From assembly GCA_944474755.1 (NCBI GenBank), contig OX104113.1, positions 26,788,432-26,852,431 of the forward strand: a DNA stretch of 64,000 nt. The letters are read 5' to 3'. Under the pieces are notes generated by a model, which was not told the origin of the DNA, ran no database searches, and saw only the letters and a program-made list of their open reading frames with translations. The DNA is from Limnoperna fortunei (taxonomy: Eukaryota > Mollusca > Bivalvia > Mytilida > Modiolidae). Positions within the stretch are counted from its first letter, which is position 1. Each line of letters begins with the position of its first letter. A program made the position numbers and the translations under genes. This document shows, piece after piece, positions 36,301 to 42,680 of this stretch.

Positions 36301-38751
36301 GTAATGTAAAATGCACTTATAAACATATTCAGGGAATTTTTTAGGATCTTGAGGGCTTTAGTTTAGTCACTTTAGCGGATGAGCCGTATAAGCATCTGCT
36401 CATAAGCATGCATTCATTGTACTGGTGAAATATCATAGTATAAAAAACTATAATCTTTCAATTGCAGTGTATAAATTTGTTTTAAAAAATGATTATAACA
36501 AAATGTTTTAATTTTAAAACTTATTTAACAAGCGTTTGTATATCAATCGGTTACAATTTTTCATTAAGGGCCATTGTATACTCTTCGTTGTCCATGTGGT
36601 AGACATCGGTAATTAGACGTATCTCGGATGTACACAAATGGCGCGTAATCCATTTAAAACCAGCAAAACATACGAAAAATCAGTTAAATACGCCAAATCT
36701 TTGCAATTTTTATTTGCATTACATATTTAATCAAAAGGTGGAAGTCTGTGCGCATCAGTACGATCTACAACACTTTTGTTTGTGCATATTGACCAGGAGA
36801 ACCACAAAATCATGTTAATCGAATTACCTGTAAAAACATCGATTCTGCGATTGACACCTGCTGTTTAAAACTATCGAGGGGAAATAATTAAATTTCCTGT
36901 TAATTGGCTTTGGGGTCATAAATATGTCGTTTTACACTTGGTAGAATGAATTTTAGTACTTGTTGGAAATCAGGTGACGAAATTGATTTAGAAATCTATC
37001 GTCAATTTTCAAATGATTTCGTCAATGACGAAAGTGACAAGCGCTAAAAAATTCCCTGATACAGTAAAACCTTTTAAAACCGGCCCCTGAATAAACCGGT
37101 TCCCTGTCGATTCCGGTCGAAAATTTAGGTCCCATTTTTTCCCCTTATAATCCTTCATTAATTTAACCTGTATAAACCGGACCTCGTGTATTCCGAATTA
37201 CGACCCTTATGTCCAGTCTTAATACACATTTCTCAATTAAAATTTACCTGTTTAAACCGAATAATTTACATGACCAGATGTATTTTTATTGAATAAATTG
37301 ATACATGTAGCTATCCAAACAAGGTAATTTACATGACTTGTGAGGTCTCCTTGAGGGCGTATTTAATTAATGAACCAAAGGGTACAACAAAGGTGAATTG
37401 TTTTCAAACCCATTAATTTAATTTTCCTAATTTGCATTATTTTCAAAAGTGAATCCTATTAATGAACCGATGTTTTCGATACATGCGAATCGTTTTCAAA
37501 ACCAACAATTTCAAAAGTAAAAATGGAGAGCGAAAATTTGACGATGATGTAACATGCCGTCGCCAACGATCTCGTAAAGAATTAAGTCTCGGGATATGCT
37601 ACGACACATAGCATACATGATAAACTTTGCAAACAGTAAAAATTATCGTTACCTGTAGTATCTTTTGCTTATGCAATCACTAACAGAGGACACTATCGTG
37701 CGAAGAAAAATGGAGAAAAGACAAGGAACCCCTGACATGCCTGACATGTATTTTGCGGTAAACTATTGAGTAATTATTAGTCTCCTATATATCAATAAAA
37801 TATCAGTGTGTATTATAACTTTTATTTAAAATAATACATTTTATTACATTTCTTTCATGTATTCCGTTGCATATAAAACGAGTGTGAATCAAAGGTGTCC
37901 TTAGTCTTTTAAACACTTCCGGTGATTTTCCAAATCCGAACAAACCGGCCCACTGTCCAAACCGGCCATATTGTTCGGTCCCATAGATAGCCGGTTTATA
38001 CAGGTTTTACTGTATTTAAAATAAAAAACCAAAAAGACTGCCAAAATACCACTTTTTATGTTTAAATCATTGCAATACTTGTTTAACACTGGCAGCATGG
38101 TATTTGCAATTTCCAACACAAAGGTCATATCCACTTCAGGATTGTTTAAAAACTTCTTTTGCTTTGAACTGGTTTTGGGTCATTTTTTGCAGCTGCGCAG
38201 TTTGTACAAAGTAAAAGTCAGATGGGAATCAGCTTACACTGTTTTGTTGGCACTTAAACATGATAAACATATGAAGATTTCTGATTAAAATGGGAACAAA
38301 ATTGAAAGTCTCCCTCCAACGGATGCCACGAATATTATAGACATCGCATGTTCGTATGGTTTCTGATCCATGTTGAAAATCCACTGTTTTGTCTATGGAG
38401 AGATCTGTGACATCCAACGCTCCCATCAAAGTCTGAAAAAACGCGTTGGATGGCAAAAGATTCTTGAACTAGGGCTAACATAAACATATTTCATATAAAA
38501 AAAACCCAAAGGCAATACACAAAAAATTTTCTCAAAAGGCGAATGACAAGAATGGTGAAAAAAAAAACCCAAACATACTCGTGGATTGTTGGGGGGTGGA
38601 CTACTATTTTCTCAAGTTCCCTTTTCAATGCTTCGGCGTCATCTGTCAATTCCTCAGCACTTCTTCCTTCAATTTCACCCTGTTCGTCTTCATCTTTGTC
38701 TGGATCAACACTTTTGGTATCGTCACGATGCAGGTCGTCTTCTGAAGCCAT
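177..38751 (-). CDS. DRC7: DRC7 (CCDC135), dynein regulatory complex subunit 7, 17 exons, 3' end off window
   Basis: The gene encodes a subunit of the nexin-dynein regulatory complex, which links outer doublet microtubules and controls dynein in motile cilia and sperm flagella. I chained 17 exons by GT-AG sites and phase. They give 846 codons plus 2 bases, against about 870 aa for vertebrate DRC7. Landmarks are an acidic N-terminus; NECGTE (about 110-115); a transglutaminase-like segment with QKGNCFEYSTLLCSLL (Cys near 175) and GYDAY; a Lys/Glu-rich helix (223-275); RIHSWVLVLSGKREVPE; NYWVNMQDC; RCPHGKK; YNKARVDGL; YDTERNEKAK; and a coiled C-terminal part with DYLAPF and ANLIQARYEKETQ. These motifs match the family in order as I remember it. 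The start is the ATG at 38751. The last exon and the stop lie beyond position 1. Three exon ends seed tandem repeats into their introns. Confidence 0.95.
317..2993. other. DRC7 intron 16
   Basis: The intron holds the ~160-bp tandem element at 1662-2535. I see nothing recognisable in 317-1661 or 2536-2993 beyond AT-rich sequence with homopolymer runs. Confidence 0.7.
1662..2535. repeat. Five-copy ~145-160 bp tandem element with GC-rich terminal motifs
   Basis: The phrase CGTGGACTGTGACCT recurs five times (near 1699, 1842, 2004, 2165, 2326), each followed by a 'CCCCAAAATCAATAGGCTT' segment and 'ATTGTCCGGAAAC'. The 5' edge has TAATACCCCCGC. The 3' edge has (GGAC)n, then a hairpin ACCCCCG...CGGGGGT. 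This looks like a dispersed molluscan repeat; no coding potential is seen. Confidence 0.8.
2994..3188 (-). CDS. DRC7: DRC7 exon 16 (residues 736-800)
   Basis: 195 nt, phase 0-0, acceptor TTACAG|G and donor AAG|GTCAGC. It encodes EKMRKQDMEIDYLAPFIARI, EEAYTLKTEALKDLKDRLIN and KANLIQARYEK. DYLAPF and LINKANLIQAR.EK are near-invariant in DRC7. Confidence 0.96.
3189..12345. other. DRC7 intron 15
   Basis: The large intron is dominated by the 37-bp minisatellite at 3983-8530. The stretches 3189-3982 and 8531-12345 are AT-rich. I could assign no gene, RNA or mobile element to them, and the short open frames there look random. Confidence 0.65.
3983..8530. repeat. 37-bp minisatellite, ~4.5 kb, with a higher-order duplication
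   Basis: The unit is built on TTCTATGTACATGTGTATCA plus GGATTTGATTGTCCTAG, with many single-base and short-indel variants. A non-unit preface (GTCTGTAACACCAGGG and the bases after it) occurs at 3983 and again at 5841, so a ~1.86-kb block has itself been duplicated. Both blocks end with similar GGTATTTTATTGTATTAG variants. It lies in the DRC7 intron between exons 15 and 16. Confidence 0.95.
12346..12456 (-). CDS. DRC7: DRC7 exon 15 (residues 699-735)
   Basis: 111 nt, phase 0-0, acceptor TATCAG|G and donor CTG|GTAAGA. It encodes VKEILNERTKEETTLELDIS, then VYDTERNEKAKKHRREL. The SIYDT.RNEK.K motif is diagnostic of DRC7. Confidence 0.95.
12903..13066. repeat. Imperfect hairpin element
   Basis: The left arm (TCCATATGTTTTTGGGAAAG, then CGAGTGATAGAAATTTT) pairs with the right arm (AAATTTCTATCACGAGTG, then CTTTCCCAAAAGCACATGA). 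The loop contains GAGTGGAGCGCAGCGGAACG. It is a short foldback-type repeat. Confidence 0.75.
13517..15349. mobile_element. Non-autonomous TIR element with ~180-bp inverted arms
   Basis: The arms 13517-13699 and 15169-15349 are inverted repeats of each other. The ends read TAGCGGACCACATGAA and TTCATGTGGTCTGCTA, each flanked by TA, consistent with a TA target duplication. The ~1.47-kb interior has no transposase-like frame. The family is unassigned. Confidence 0.75.
15556..15904. mobile_element. Palindromic MITE (~349 bp)
   Basis: Long terminal inverted repeats: ATGACCTGTCAGGTATTTTC on the left and GAAAATACCTGACAGGTCAT on the right. The similarity extends inward through AAACTGCTTCAATCTGTTTT and GCAATTTAAATGTCCA and their complements. 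Nearly the whole element folds on itself. Confidence 0.85.
18691..18801 (-). CDS. DRC7: DRC7 exon 14 (residues 662-698)
   Basis: 111 nt, phase 0-0, acceptor TTACAG|G and donor GAG|GTATGG. It encodes VDVSSKQNKQVELYQMLLNL, then AEDLCRARVRESEDE, a helical region that in DRC7 follows the PDM motif. Phase 0 means that only array donors in register with the first one give an in-frame join. Confidence 0.88.
18802..23281. other. DRC7 intron 13
   Basis: The intron holds a SINE (19091-19345), ordinary AT-rich sequence to 20380, and the exon-13-derived array (20384-23308, beginning inside exon 13). Confidence 0.8.
19091..19345 (-). mobile_element. tRNA-derived SINE (Meta/RUDI-like), minus orientation
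   Basis: On the minus strand it has a tRNA-like head with a degenerate pol III A box, a body with GACAAGGATTGTCAGTTTTC, and a core near the 3' end reading ACTGGATGCCATGAGATAGC, then TATTGCTGAAAGTGG. It ends in a TTAAAACAAACAAA-type tail. It shares all parts with copies at 25664, 44483, 56088 and 63325. Confidence 0.8.
20384..23308 (-). repeat. 36/22-bp minisatellite made of DRC7 exon 13 end, donor and AG acceptor-like motif
   Basis: About eighty units. On the coding strand a 36-bp unit reads CAGACATGCATCAATCATTC, CAA, GTAAGT, then TCATCC(A/C)C or TCATTCCC. Each full unit thus carries a strong 5' splice site 20 nt downstream of an AG. The GTAAGT hexamer is kept in essentially every 36-bp unit, while the preceding bases vary (CAA, CAT, CTT). 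A 22-bp variant lacks the donor. The whole array is open in all three coding-strand frames. The first unit overlaps the true exon 13 end. Confidence 0.97.
23282..23497 (-). CDS. DRC7: DRC7 exon 13 (residues 590-661), 3' end seeds the 36-bp array
   Basis: 216 nt, phase 0-0, acceptor TTTCAG|A. It encodes KMIQKFHRNVSKPAAEDIAE, DKIQITYHTEDPRIASSTRE and TFSPDMHQSFQ. The last matches the family's 'TPDM..SFE' just before the coiled region. The donor used here is the first of dozens of identical CCAA|GTAAGT sites. The bases encoding SPDMHQSFQ are the repeat unit of the array that follows. The exon end is therefore inferred from homology and phase, not from uniqueness. Confidence 0.92.
23498..24521. 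other. DRC7 intron 12
   Basis: The intron contains the long hairpin at 23688-23830. The remaining sequence to 24521 has a CTGACGTCAT motif near 24081 but nothing else assignable. Confidence 0.6.
23688..23830. repeat. Near-perfect hairpin, ~65-bp arms
   Basis: The arms run from ACAATTAATGACTTTGATAT through GGTCCCTATCAGGATTTATC and CACCGAGCC to the loop GCTA, then back through GGCGAGGTG and GATAAATCCTGATAGGGACC to TCAAAGTCATTAATTGT. The mismatches are few. This is probably a MITE or its terminus. Confidence 0.9.
24522..24754 (-). CDS. DRC7: DRC7 exon 12 (residues 512-589)
   Basis: 233 nt, acceptor TTACAG|AA and donor ATT|GTAAGT. It encodes HHYKSSAPGPENERTMIFYN, KARVDGLIKRQETPTEM, DDFLYYKHVDFG and NERPII. 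FY..ARVDGL.KR.ETP is one of the strongest DRC7 signatures. Confidence 0.96.
24755..25141. other. DRC7 intron 11
   Basis: 387 bases of AT-rich sequence between the candidate microexon and exon 12. I see nothing in it. Confidence 0.55.
25142..25165 (-). CDS. DRC7: DRC7 candidate 24-nt microexon (exon 11)
   Basis: 24 nt between TTTAATTTCAG and G|GTAAAA, phase 1-1. It would insert EHQPPDSI before EHHYKSS. Vertebrate DRC7 has a GHPQALREHSYKS-like stretch here, and the extra residues align with it. Skipping it also keeps frame (exon 10 to exon 12), so it could be a cassette. A longer reading that starts at the upstream AG would hit a stop in this phase. Confidence 0.65.
25166..25982. other. DRC7 intron 10
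   Basis: The intron holds the SINE at 25664-25927. The rest shows no feature. Confidence 0.6.
25664..25927 (-). mobile_element. tRNA-derived SINE (Meta/RUDI-like), minus orientation
   Basis: On the minus strand the head GGCCTCTGTGGTCAGGTGG resembles a tRNA 5' half with an A box (TGGTCAGGTGG), followed by a degenerate B-box region (GGTTGGGGGTTCCAG). The core GCTGAAAAATTGCTGAAAGT and a CAAACAACCAAACAAAAAAC tail follow. It is the most complete copy in the window. Confidence 0.85.
25983..26111 (-). CDS. DRC7: DRC7 exon 10 (residues 461-503)
   Basis: 129 nt, phase 1-1, acceptor TTTTCAG|T and donor AAAG|GTAAGA. It encodes LTDLVTVKEYFAHRMDKLL, then RVNNHRSGWVVEYFDPGRVK. It matches the DRC7 region with 'REDML...YF.PG'. 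Confidence 0.92.
26112..27880. other. DRC7 intron 9
   Basis: A decayed dispersed repeat (about 26455-27740, beginning with an AAGACCCTATATCGCTCAAC phrase) is interrupted by the SINE-like element at 26810-27220. Several AT-rich sub-blocks recur (for example 'TTTGATTGGTTAACTGGTT' and 'TTTGATTGGTTCACCAGTTT'). Confidence 0.55.
26810..27220 (+). mobile_element. 411-bp SINE-like retroposon with exact 10-bp target duplication
   Basis: It is flanked by CAGAAAAGAT at 26800-26809 and 27221-27230. It ends in (AATC)n, as expected for a retroposed element. The 3' part (CCTGAATATAGCTGAAATAC, then GCTCGCTGGACATAAA) is shared with 29150-29220 and, in reverse, 57530-57566. The GC-rich head (CCCAGTGCTCGACCCACAG onward) is not an obvious tRNA. 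Its origin is unassigned. Confidence 0.85.
27881..28009 (-). CDS. DRC7: DRC7 exon 9 (residues 418-460)
   Basis: 129 nt, phase 1-1, acceptor TTTTCAG|A and donor GAAT|GTAAGT. It encodes DFQMRCPHGKKIKMYKRAKL, then EKFAHYLMKDGLVSKLSMYD. RCPHGKK and KRAKLEK...GLVS match the family. Confidence 0.95.
28010..28490. other. DRC7 intron 8
   Basis: 481 bases, AT-rich. I see nothing in it. Confidence 0.6.
28491..28584 (-). CDS. DRC7: DRC7 exon 8 (residues 387-417)
   Basis: 94 nt, phase 0-1, acceptor CTGCAG|G and donor AAAG|GTAGTG. It encodes DEDEDEENSS, then LDMPPSWVDVIKLSLK. DMP.SWV is conserved in DRC7. It continues the acidic run begun in exon 7. Confidence 0.9.
28585..31736. other. DRC7 intron 7
   Basis: The intron contains decayed SINE pieces (28850-29225) and a (TA)n tract near 29539-29559. 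I see nothing assignable in 29600-31736. Confidence 0.6.
28850..29225. mobile_element. Decayed SINE fragments
   Basis: 28850-29020 resembles the minus-strand Meta-type SINE (CAACCATTTCATGGCATTCA; TTGTCAATAAAATTGGCAAT). 29030-29225 resembles the plus-strand element at 26810 (TCATTGTTTGATAATGTG; CCATCCTGAATAAAGCTGAA). Both are heavily mutated. Confidence 0.6.
31737..31850 (-). CDS. DRC7: DRC7 exon 7 (residues 349-386)
   Basis: 114 nt, phase 0-0, acceptor TTTTAG|G and donor GAG|GTAAAT. It encodes GLSYDLGDCTKWEYMF, then a Pro-rich turn and the acidic tail GFEEFEEDE. DLGDCTKWEYM corresponds to the conserved DLGD...WEYM of other DRC7 proteins. Confidence 0.92.
31851..32317. other. DRC7 intron 6, remainder
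   Basis: AT-rich sequence upstream of exon 7 and below the exon 6 duplications. I see nothing in it. Confidence 0.55.
32318..32425 (-). repeat. Two decayed tandem copies of DRC7 exon 6 end plus donor region
   Basis: Immediately after the exon 6 donor, the coding strand repeats GTCAATATGCAGGACTGT, then a GTGTCAAG end, then a donor-like site and TCATAATTA, at ~50-bp spacing. The first extra copy reads AAGGGAGGTCAT in place of AAGGTAGGTCAT. The second ends GGTGTCATTTG, so the donor has decayed. They encode exon-like VNMQDC and VNMQYC. Confidence 0.88.
32426..32644 (-). CDS. DRC7: DRC7 exon 6 (residues 276-348)
   Basis: 219 nt, phase 0-0, acceptor TTAACAG|G and donor AAG|GTAGGT. It encodes LRIHSWVLVLSGKREVPESF, then FFIEPFTGLSHP, LGIESVWNH and NYWVNMQDCSEGVK, all DRC7 hallmarks. 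The last ~30 nt and the donor are repeated just downstream in the intron (see 32318-32425). Confidence 0.97.
32869..33027 (-). CDS. DRC7: DRC7 exon 5, charged helix (residues 223-275)
   Basis: 159 nt, phase 0-0. It encodes KKEEEKKKEIGKYTVKPPRD, LRSKFELKQAAKEKAEKEAE and EEKRRKEEEDRIA. KYTVKPPRDL is conserved in DRC7. Both splice sites are weak: the acceptor is ATAATTAAG with a poor pyrimidine tract, and the donor is GCT|GTGATT. Confidence 0.88.
33028..33331. other. DRC7 intron 4
   Basis: 304 AT-rich bases between exons 4 and 5. I see nothing in it. Confidence 0.55.
33332..33526 (-). CDS. DRC7: DRC7 exon 4, transglutaminase-like core (residues 158-222)
   Basis: 195 nt, phase 0-0, acceptor TTTCAG|C and donor GAG|GTACAG. 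It encodes PKRLISPPSVLKRQKGNC, FEYSTLLCSLLVGAGYDAY and SGYATHETCLADES. This is the most conserved part of the family and resembles the Cys-containing core of transglutaminase-like folds. Whether it has any catalytic role cannot be told from sequence. Confidence 0.97.
33527..33928. other. DRC7 intron 3
   Basis: 402 very AT-rich bases. I see nothing in it. Confidence 0.6.
33929..34054 (-). CDS. DRC7: DRC7 exon 3 (residues 116-157)
   Basis: 126 nt, phase 0-0, acceptor TTTTAG|A and donor TTG|GTAATT. It encodes KFVCTTIRPTQL and then CAEFVADYLNFETLEPPYEL, which matches the DRC7 stretch following NECG. It is too short to stand out as an open frame alone and was found by following the protein. Confidence 0.92.
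34055..34482. other. DRC7 intron 2
   Basis: 428 bases. I see no element or RNA. Confidence 0.6.
34483..34654 (-). CDS. DRC7: DRC7 exon 2 (residues 58-115)
   Basis: Acceptor TATCCAG|G and donor GAG|GTAGTG. It encodes LTAQEFDPAEFPASYKDN, then FRLQYVHLYRDRKPLLLNP and NECGTE. The DRKPL and NECG motifs are conserved in DRC7. It ends in phase 0. Confidence 0.93.
35105..36199. mobile_element. hAT-like non-autonomous element (1.1 kb)
   Basis: The left end CAGGGGTCACCACACT and the right end (complement) CAGGGCTCAACACACT form ~16-bp inverted termini of hAT style. Subterminal GGGAGAAGTGACTTCTCCC and GGGCGACTT repeats occur on both sides. The flanks TCAATGAA and AATGAAAG share AATGAA but are not an exact 8-bp duplication. 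No transposase frame is seen. Confidence 0.65.
36530..36760. repeat. Diverged copy of part of the hAT-like interior
   Basis: The order of phrases GGGCCATTGTA, CTTCGTTG, AATTAGACG, CAAATGGCGCGTAAT and GTTAAATACGC parallels 35860-36020. This indicates an old local duplication or a second element fragment. Confidence 0.65.
37062..38012. mobile_element. pogo/Tigger-like non-autonomous element (951 bp)
   Basis: The ends CAGTAAAACCTTTTAAAACC and GCCGGTTTATACAGGTTTTA+CTG are inverted repeats with internal reiterated 'ATAAACCGG' motifs, flanked by TA on both sides (37060-37061, 38013-38014). TA-flanked CAGT termini are typical of the pogo branch of Tc1/mariner. No transposase frame remains. Confidence 0.75.
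38411..38452. repeat. Short hairpin, relative of 55444-55512
   Basis: The arms are CATCCAACGC and GCGTTGGATG around TCCCATCAAAGTCTGAAAAA. Confidence 0.7.
38579..38751 (-). CDS. DRC7: DRC7 exon 1 (residues 1-57 and 2 bases)
   Basis: First coding exon. The ATG at 38751 opens a very acidic stretch (MASEDDLHRDD, then DKDEDEQGEIEG) and a short helix ending VVHPPTIH. The donor is GA|GTATGT. The acidic low-complexity N-terminus is usual for DRC7, so homology alone does not prove this exon. The phase fits exon 2 exactly: GA plus G makes a Glu codon. Confidence 0.82.
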
Positions 38752-38830
38752 GATTTATTTTTCAATAAAGATCGAACAACTACTTATTTAAACACAATGC
38801 GCGCTCGTAGCAACCACTAGTGTAAATATA
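38752..38830 (-). promoter_or_regulatory. Candidate DRC7 proximal promoter with ciliary-type motifs
   Basis: Within 80 bp upstream of the DRC7 ATG are GTAGCAACC (38807-38815), resembling an RFX X-box half-site, and GTAAATA (38822-38828), fitting the forkhead RYAAAYA core used by FOXJ1. Both motifs are short and could be chance. They are reported because RFX and FOXJ1 drive motile-cilium genes. Confidence 0.35.
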
Positions 38831-39439
38831 GTGCATAACTCAAAAAATAATATATTTAGAATCTCTATTCTTTTATTTGTTCTAAACATAATTGGTTACT
38901 TTTATAATAAAAATGCGATTATTTTTCTACACGATTATTTAAATTGTATTAAAATTCAATAAATTTGGAACAGTGCGTAAGAATATTTGCACTTCCGGTT
39001 AGAGTGGACTCCCTTGTTGACTTGTTATACAGTCGAAAACCTGACGATTTGCCTTGAAACTTTTATTATTCATGAGGGGGGAGGATCTTTTCTGTTCATG
39101 TGTTTCGGAATTTTTACATGAGTGTTAACTGGTTTTTTTTAATGAGGCAACTGTTAGCTGTTGTTCAACCATTAGTTGTTATCTGTTTTCTTCAATATTG
39201 ACATTGTTGTTAACTGTTATAATGAAAATAAAAACCCTATTTATAGCTGGTTGCTGTTAATAGTAATGCCATTCGATGACATTTTAGATTTTTTCCTCAT
39301 GTAAATTGCTGTTATCTGTTATCATTATTTTAAATTTACTTTTATCCGTTTTGGGAAAAATAAAAAAAATTGTTGTGACCTGTTAATGGACCACCTAAAA
39401 TTAACCCCCTCATTGCATTATTAGAATTTTAGTTTGGAA

Positions 39440-40210
39440 AATAGCTTTATCAAAACGCCGTTTAACAGTGGAAAATAGTTGTTGATTTCAAAAACTGTAA
39501 TCTGAGATCTACATAAACTCAGCTTCAGCTAACTAAGAGTTCGAAAGCGCTTGTCAGGCCACATTTAGAATATTCAGCTGCTGTATGGAGCCCATATAAG
39601 ATAGCAAAAATAGAAAGTAAAGAAAATGTGCAAAGGAGAACTACCAAACTTATCCCCTCGCTAAAAGGCATGGAATACCAACAAAGACTGAAGAAACGAA
39701 AAATGCCAACACTAAAGTATAGAAGACTACGTGGGGATATGAAGACATTCAAGATTCTCAAGGGGATGTATGACAAGGAAGTTACTGGTAATCTGCTAGA
39801 AAGAGACACAAACACAAGAACTAGAGGGAACAGCATGAATTAAAGAAAAGATTCTGCCGGTTAAACCTCCGCTCATTATACTCATTTACCAACATAGTAG
39901 TTGACCCCTGGAACAGCCTACCGGAATTTATATTTCAGTCCAAAACCATACAAAGTTTCGAAATAGCCCTTGATAAACTTTGGGAGAACCAAGAGGTCAA
40001 ATTTGACCACACAAAGGAACTAGACACAACAAGACCAGGAAGTTCCAAACAGAAGGGCAACAGAGAGGAACATAGAGATGGATATAGGGCCTGGAAGGCT
40101 TGCGTCCATAATAAGGTTAATACAGATTCCTACAGATAAACTCGACCAAACGCGGTAAGCAGCTTCCATTCTGTCAGGTAAAATCCCGTCGGACAGACAC
40201 TTTTATTATA
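39440..40210 (+). mobile_element. Right half of a foldback MITE, interrupted by the LINE fragment
   Basis: 39445-39520 and 40144-40200, read together, match the right arm of the MITE at 60932-61516: GGAAAATAGTTGTTGATTTC; CTACATAAACTC; CGCGGTAAGCAG; TTCTGTCAGG; CGTCGGACAGACAC. The left arm is absent. Confidence 0.8.
39521..40135 (+). mobile_element. 5'-truncated CR1-like LINE fragment with 8-bp target duplication
   Basis: The plus-strand frame from 39550 reads LVRPHLEYSAAVWSPYKI, then QRRTTKLIPSLKGM and LKYRRLRGDM, the classic C-terminal part of the reverse-transcriptase ORF of CR1/L2-type LINEs. After a stop and frameshift it continues as WNSLPEF and LDKLWE. It is flanked by ATAAACTC at 39513-39520 and 40136-40143. 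The 3' end is a short CAGATTCCTACAGAT-type tail. It is dead. Confidence 0.9.
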
Positions 40211-41526
40211 GGACGTACCCTATACTGTAAATCCGTAGATTATATTAAATGTTCGGAAGGGAAATTTTCTTATCCCCTGACGGAGAAAATATTTTTGTAT
40301 TTAGGCCATAACTTTTAAACGAATTGAAATATTAGAATAAACCACAATTTTATTTGTTAATATAACATTTTTGAAAAAGCCCAGTTGACACGCAGACATT
40401 CTGATCTATTATGATATTCTGACGATGATATCAAGGTTCAAGAATATAGGTTTAGTGTTGGGATCTTTACAGTTTTTTTTTAAAGAGATGACTCAATAGT
40501 GAAATAAAAGGGGCTGAGTATGACACCGGGAAGCTCACCCTCCCCAAAAATGAAGCAATAATTTCAGTTTGTTAAGGAGTGGAGATGAGAGAAGCTTTTA
40601 AGATATTTACAATATATGAAATTGACAAAATCACGGTTGGGTCCTGCGAAAAAAAATATGCATGTTCCGACAACTGAAGTTGGGGGGGATATAGATTTTC
40701 AGTTATGTTCGTTCGTCTGACTGTCCCTGACGTCAGCCCAACACAGAATTGCGTTCTGTTTTTTATGATCGAAGATGACTTCAAATCTTCACTAAACTTG
40801 ATGAAAGTTGCAACATAATGAGTTCTCTTCACGGGCAAAACTTTGTAGGGCGAAATATTTCACAATATGTGTCGCCAAGACACATTTTCTAGGTAATTAA
40901 CATATGCAACCACTTTATAAATGAAAGTGGTCGACTTAACAAAAATCAAAGCTTATATTTAATAATCACTCGATCTACAGCAATTTTTAAAATACTCTAA
41001 ATGTTCACTTATGGCCCCTTATTCTTAAATTATAGTAGCCAGATACCCCACAGGTAAAAAAGGCCAGGCACCCCAAATTCATTACCAGCCTTCGTATCAC
41101 AAAGTTTATTACATACACCTATAGTCATGTTGGTCGACCTAAAGTAAATTTATCGCAAGGTAGAAAGATGCTTACGACGACGACATATCGCCGTACCAAT
41201 ATACGACTGCAAATGTTAATGTCACTTCAGAACAAACACCGTTTTACACCTAAGGAAATTATTCATTGTCTTATTATTACATTTGCATGCATTGGTGGCA
41301 CTCTGTGCACAATATCTTGTTCTCTATTGGCACTGTCTATTGGAAATTATTAACACATGGAAATTCATTTCAAGCATAAGGGAAAAATACCTATTAAACA
41401 GGTTAGCCGGGCAAATAAATAAAAAGCCGTTTCACCATTTAGCCACTCGGTAAGAGAAGAAAATTTCTCCCCAATGCACAGTCACGCCATTGTTTCATAT
41501 TCCCTCCAAATGACGCGCTATATTAT

Positions 41527-41795
41527 GTCATCGTGATGGGGAGTCTGTCAATGATCACGTGGAATTCTGTTTCAGCATGCGTATGCTTTTGTCGGGTCGG
41601 ACGAATAGTAAATTTTCGCTGTTTGTCCGGTAGACGGACGAATAGCCAGTTCACTTGCCATATTTCACCGTAATGGGCAGTCTGTCAATGATCACGTGGA
41701 GTTCTGTTTCAAAATGCGTATATAACATTGGCTGAACGAATGCTCAAATTTAGCTTTTTTCTCATAGTTGGACTAATAGCCAGTTCGTTTCATTA
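41527..41795. repeat. Two-copy ~138-bp tandem repeat
   Basis: AGTCTGTCAATGATCACGTG recurs at ~41541 and ~41678. Each copy also has TTCTGTTTCA and AATAGCCAGTTC. Confidence 0.75.
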
Positions 41796-42648
41796 TCTTG
41801 ATGTCGACAGCTTATTTGTGCTGTATATATGGTAGTCGTATTTTCTAATTTAACAGACCAACATACAGATTGCATTACAATTTTATACAAATTGTGCTTC
41901 CATATTTGAAAAGAAAGTTGCATCAAATCCGAGCAATATAAACGCTATTGACGCGTGTGAAAATGGGTGAAATTTTAGATAATGGAAAACGATATTTATC
42001 ATGTAGTGTTCTTTTTACTAGCACTATTTTTCGTGTAACTGCTTTATTTATCATCAGGCTAATGGCAAATGGGTCTTTCTGGCATCTTAAATTCTTATCA
42101 TCGTTCATGTAGTAGTGTTCCAATGATCTATAAACAACGACTTAGTGTAAACACTGAAAGGCAGCAATAGAAAATACAATATTAAAACCATAAATCAACA
42201 ATGAATAATAAATAAAACTCAAAATATTACTCTGCCACACACATTCCAACTTTTTCTTATGAGTATAAATGTCAAAAATATGTATTTTTATTTGACCATA
42301 TTTCTAAATGTGACAATATAAAATCCACCTTGCGTTGTGGACAAAAGCTCCACTGGTTTGAATTTTTGTGTGATCAGAGTATAAAGGGTCAGCAGTTCGA
42401 TCCGTCCGCTGACATGATGCAAATTGTTAAAACTAAAATAACATTAAGCAACCTTAGATCCTCTGCACTCCTGCCTGGTAATGGCGCTTTTTGTTCTTGG
42501 TACCGATCATCGATCTAGCATACATATTGCGTTAAAACCGATTGCAGAAAATTGAAAACTTCAGAAATAGTAGGTTCATAGTTGCAGAAGGCTCAAATTC
42601 TCCGCCCCTACGAGTTACTCTAGGGGCGGTAAAATGTTGTGACCAAAG

Positions 42649-42650
<2 letters not shown>

Positions 42651-42680
<30 letters not shown>

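Larger units (their letters stand above)
34655..38578. other. DRC7 intron 1
   Basis: The intron contains a hAT-like element (35105-36199), a second diverged copy of part of its interior (about 36530-36760), a pogo-like element (37062-38012), and a small hairpin (38411-38452). Otherwise it is unassigned. Confidence 0.65.

Noticed and set aside
41168..41353. 61-aa frame with a hydrophobic segment
   Set aside because: A single short frame in intergenic repeat-rich DNA, without a signal peptide cleavage site or neighbours.
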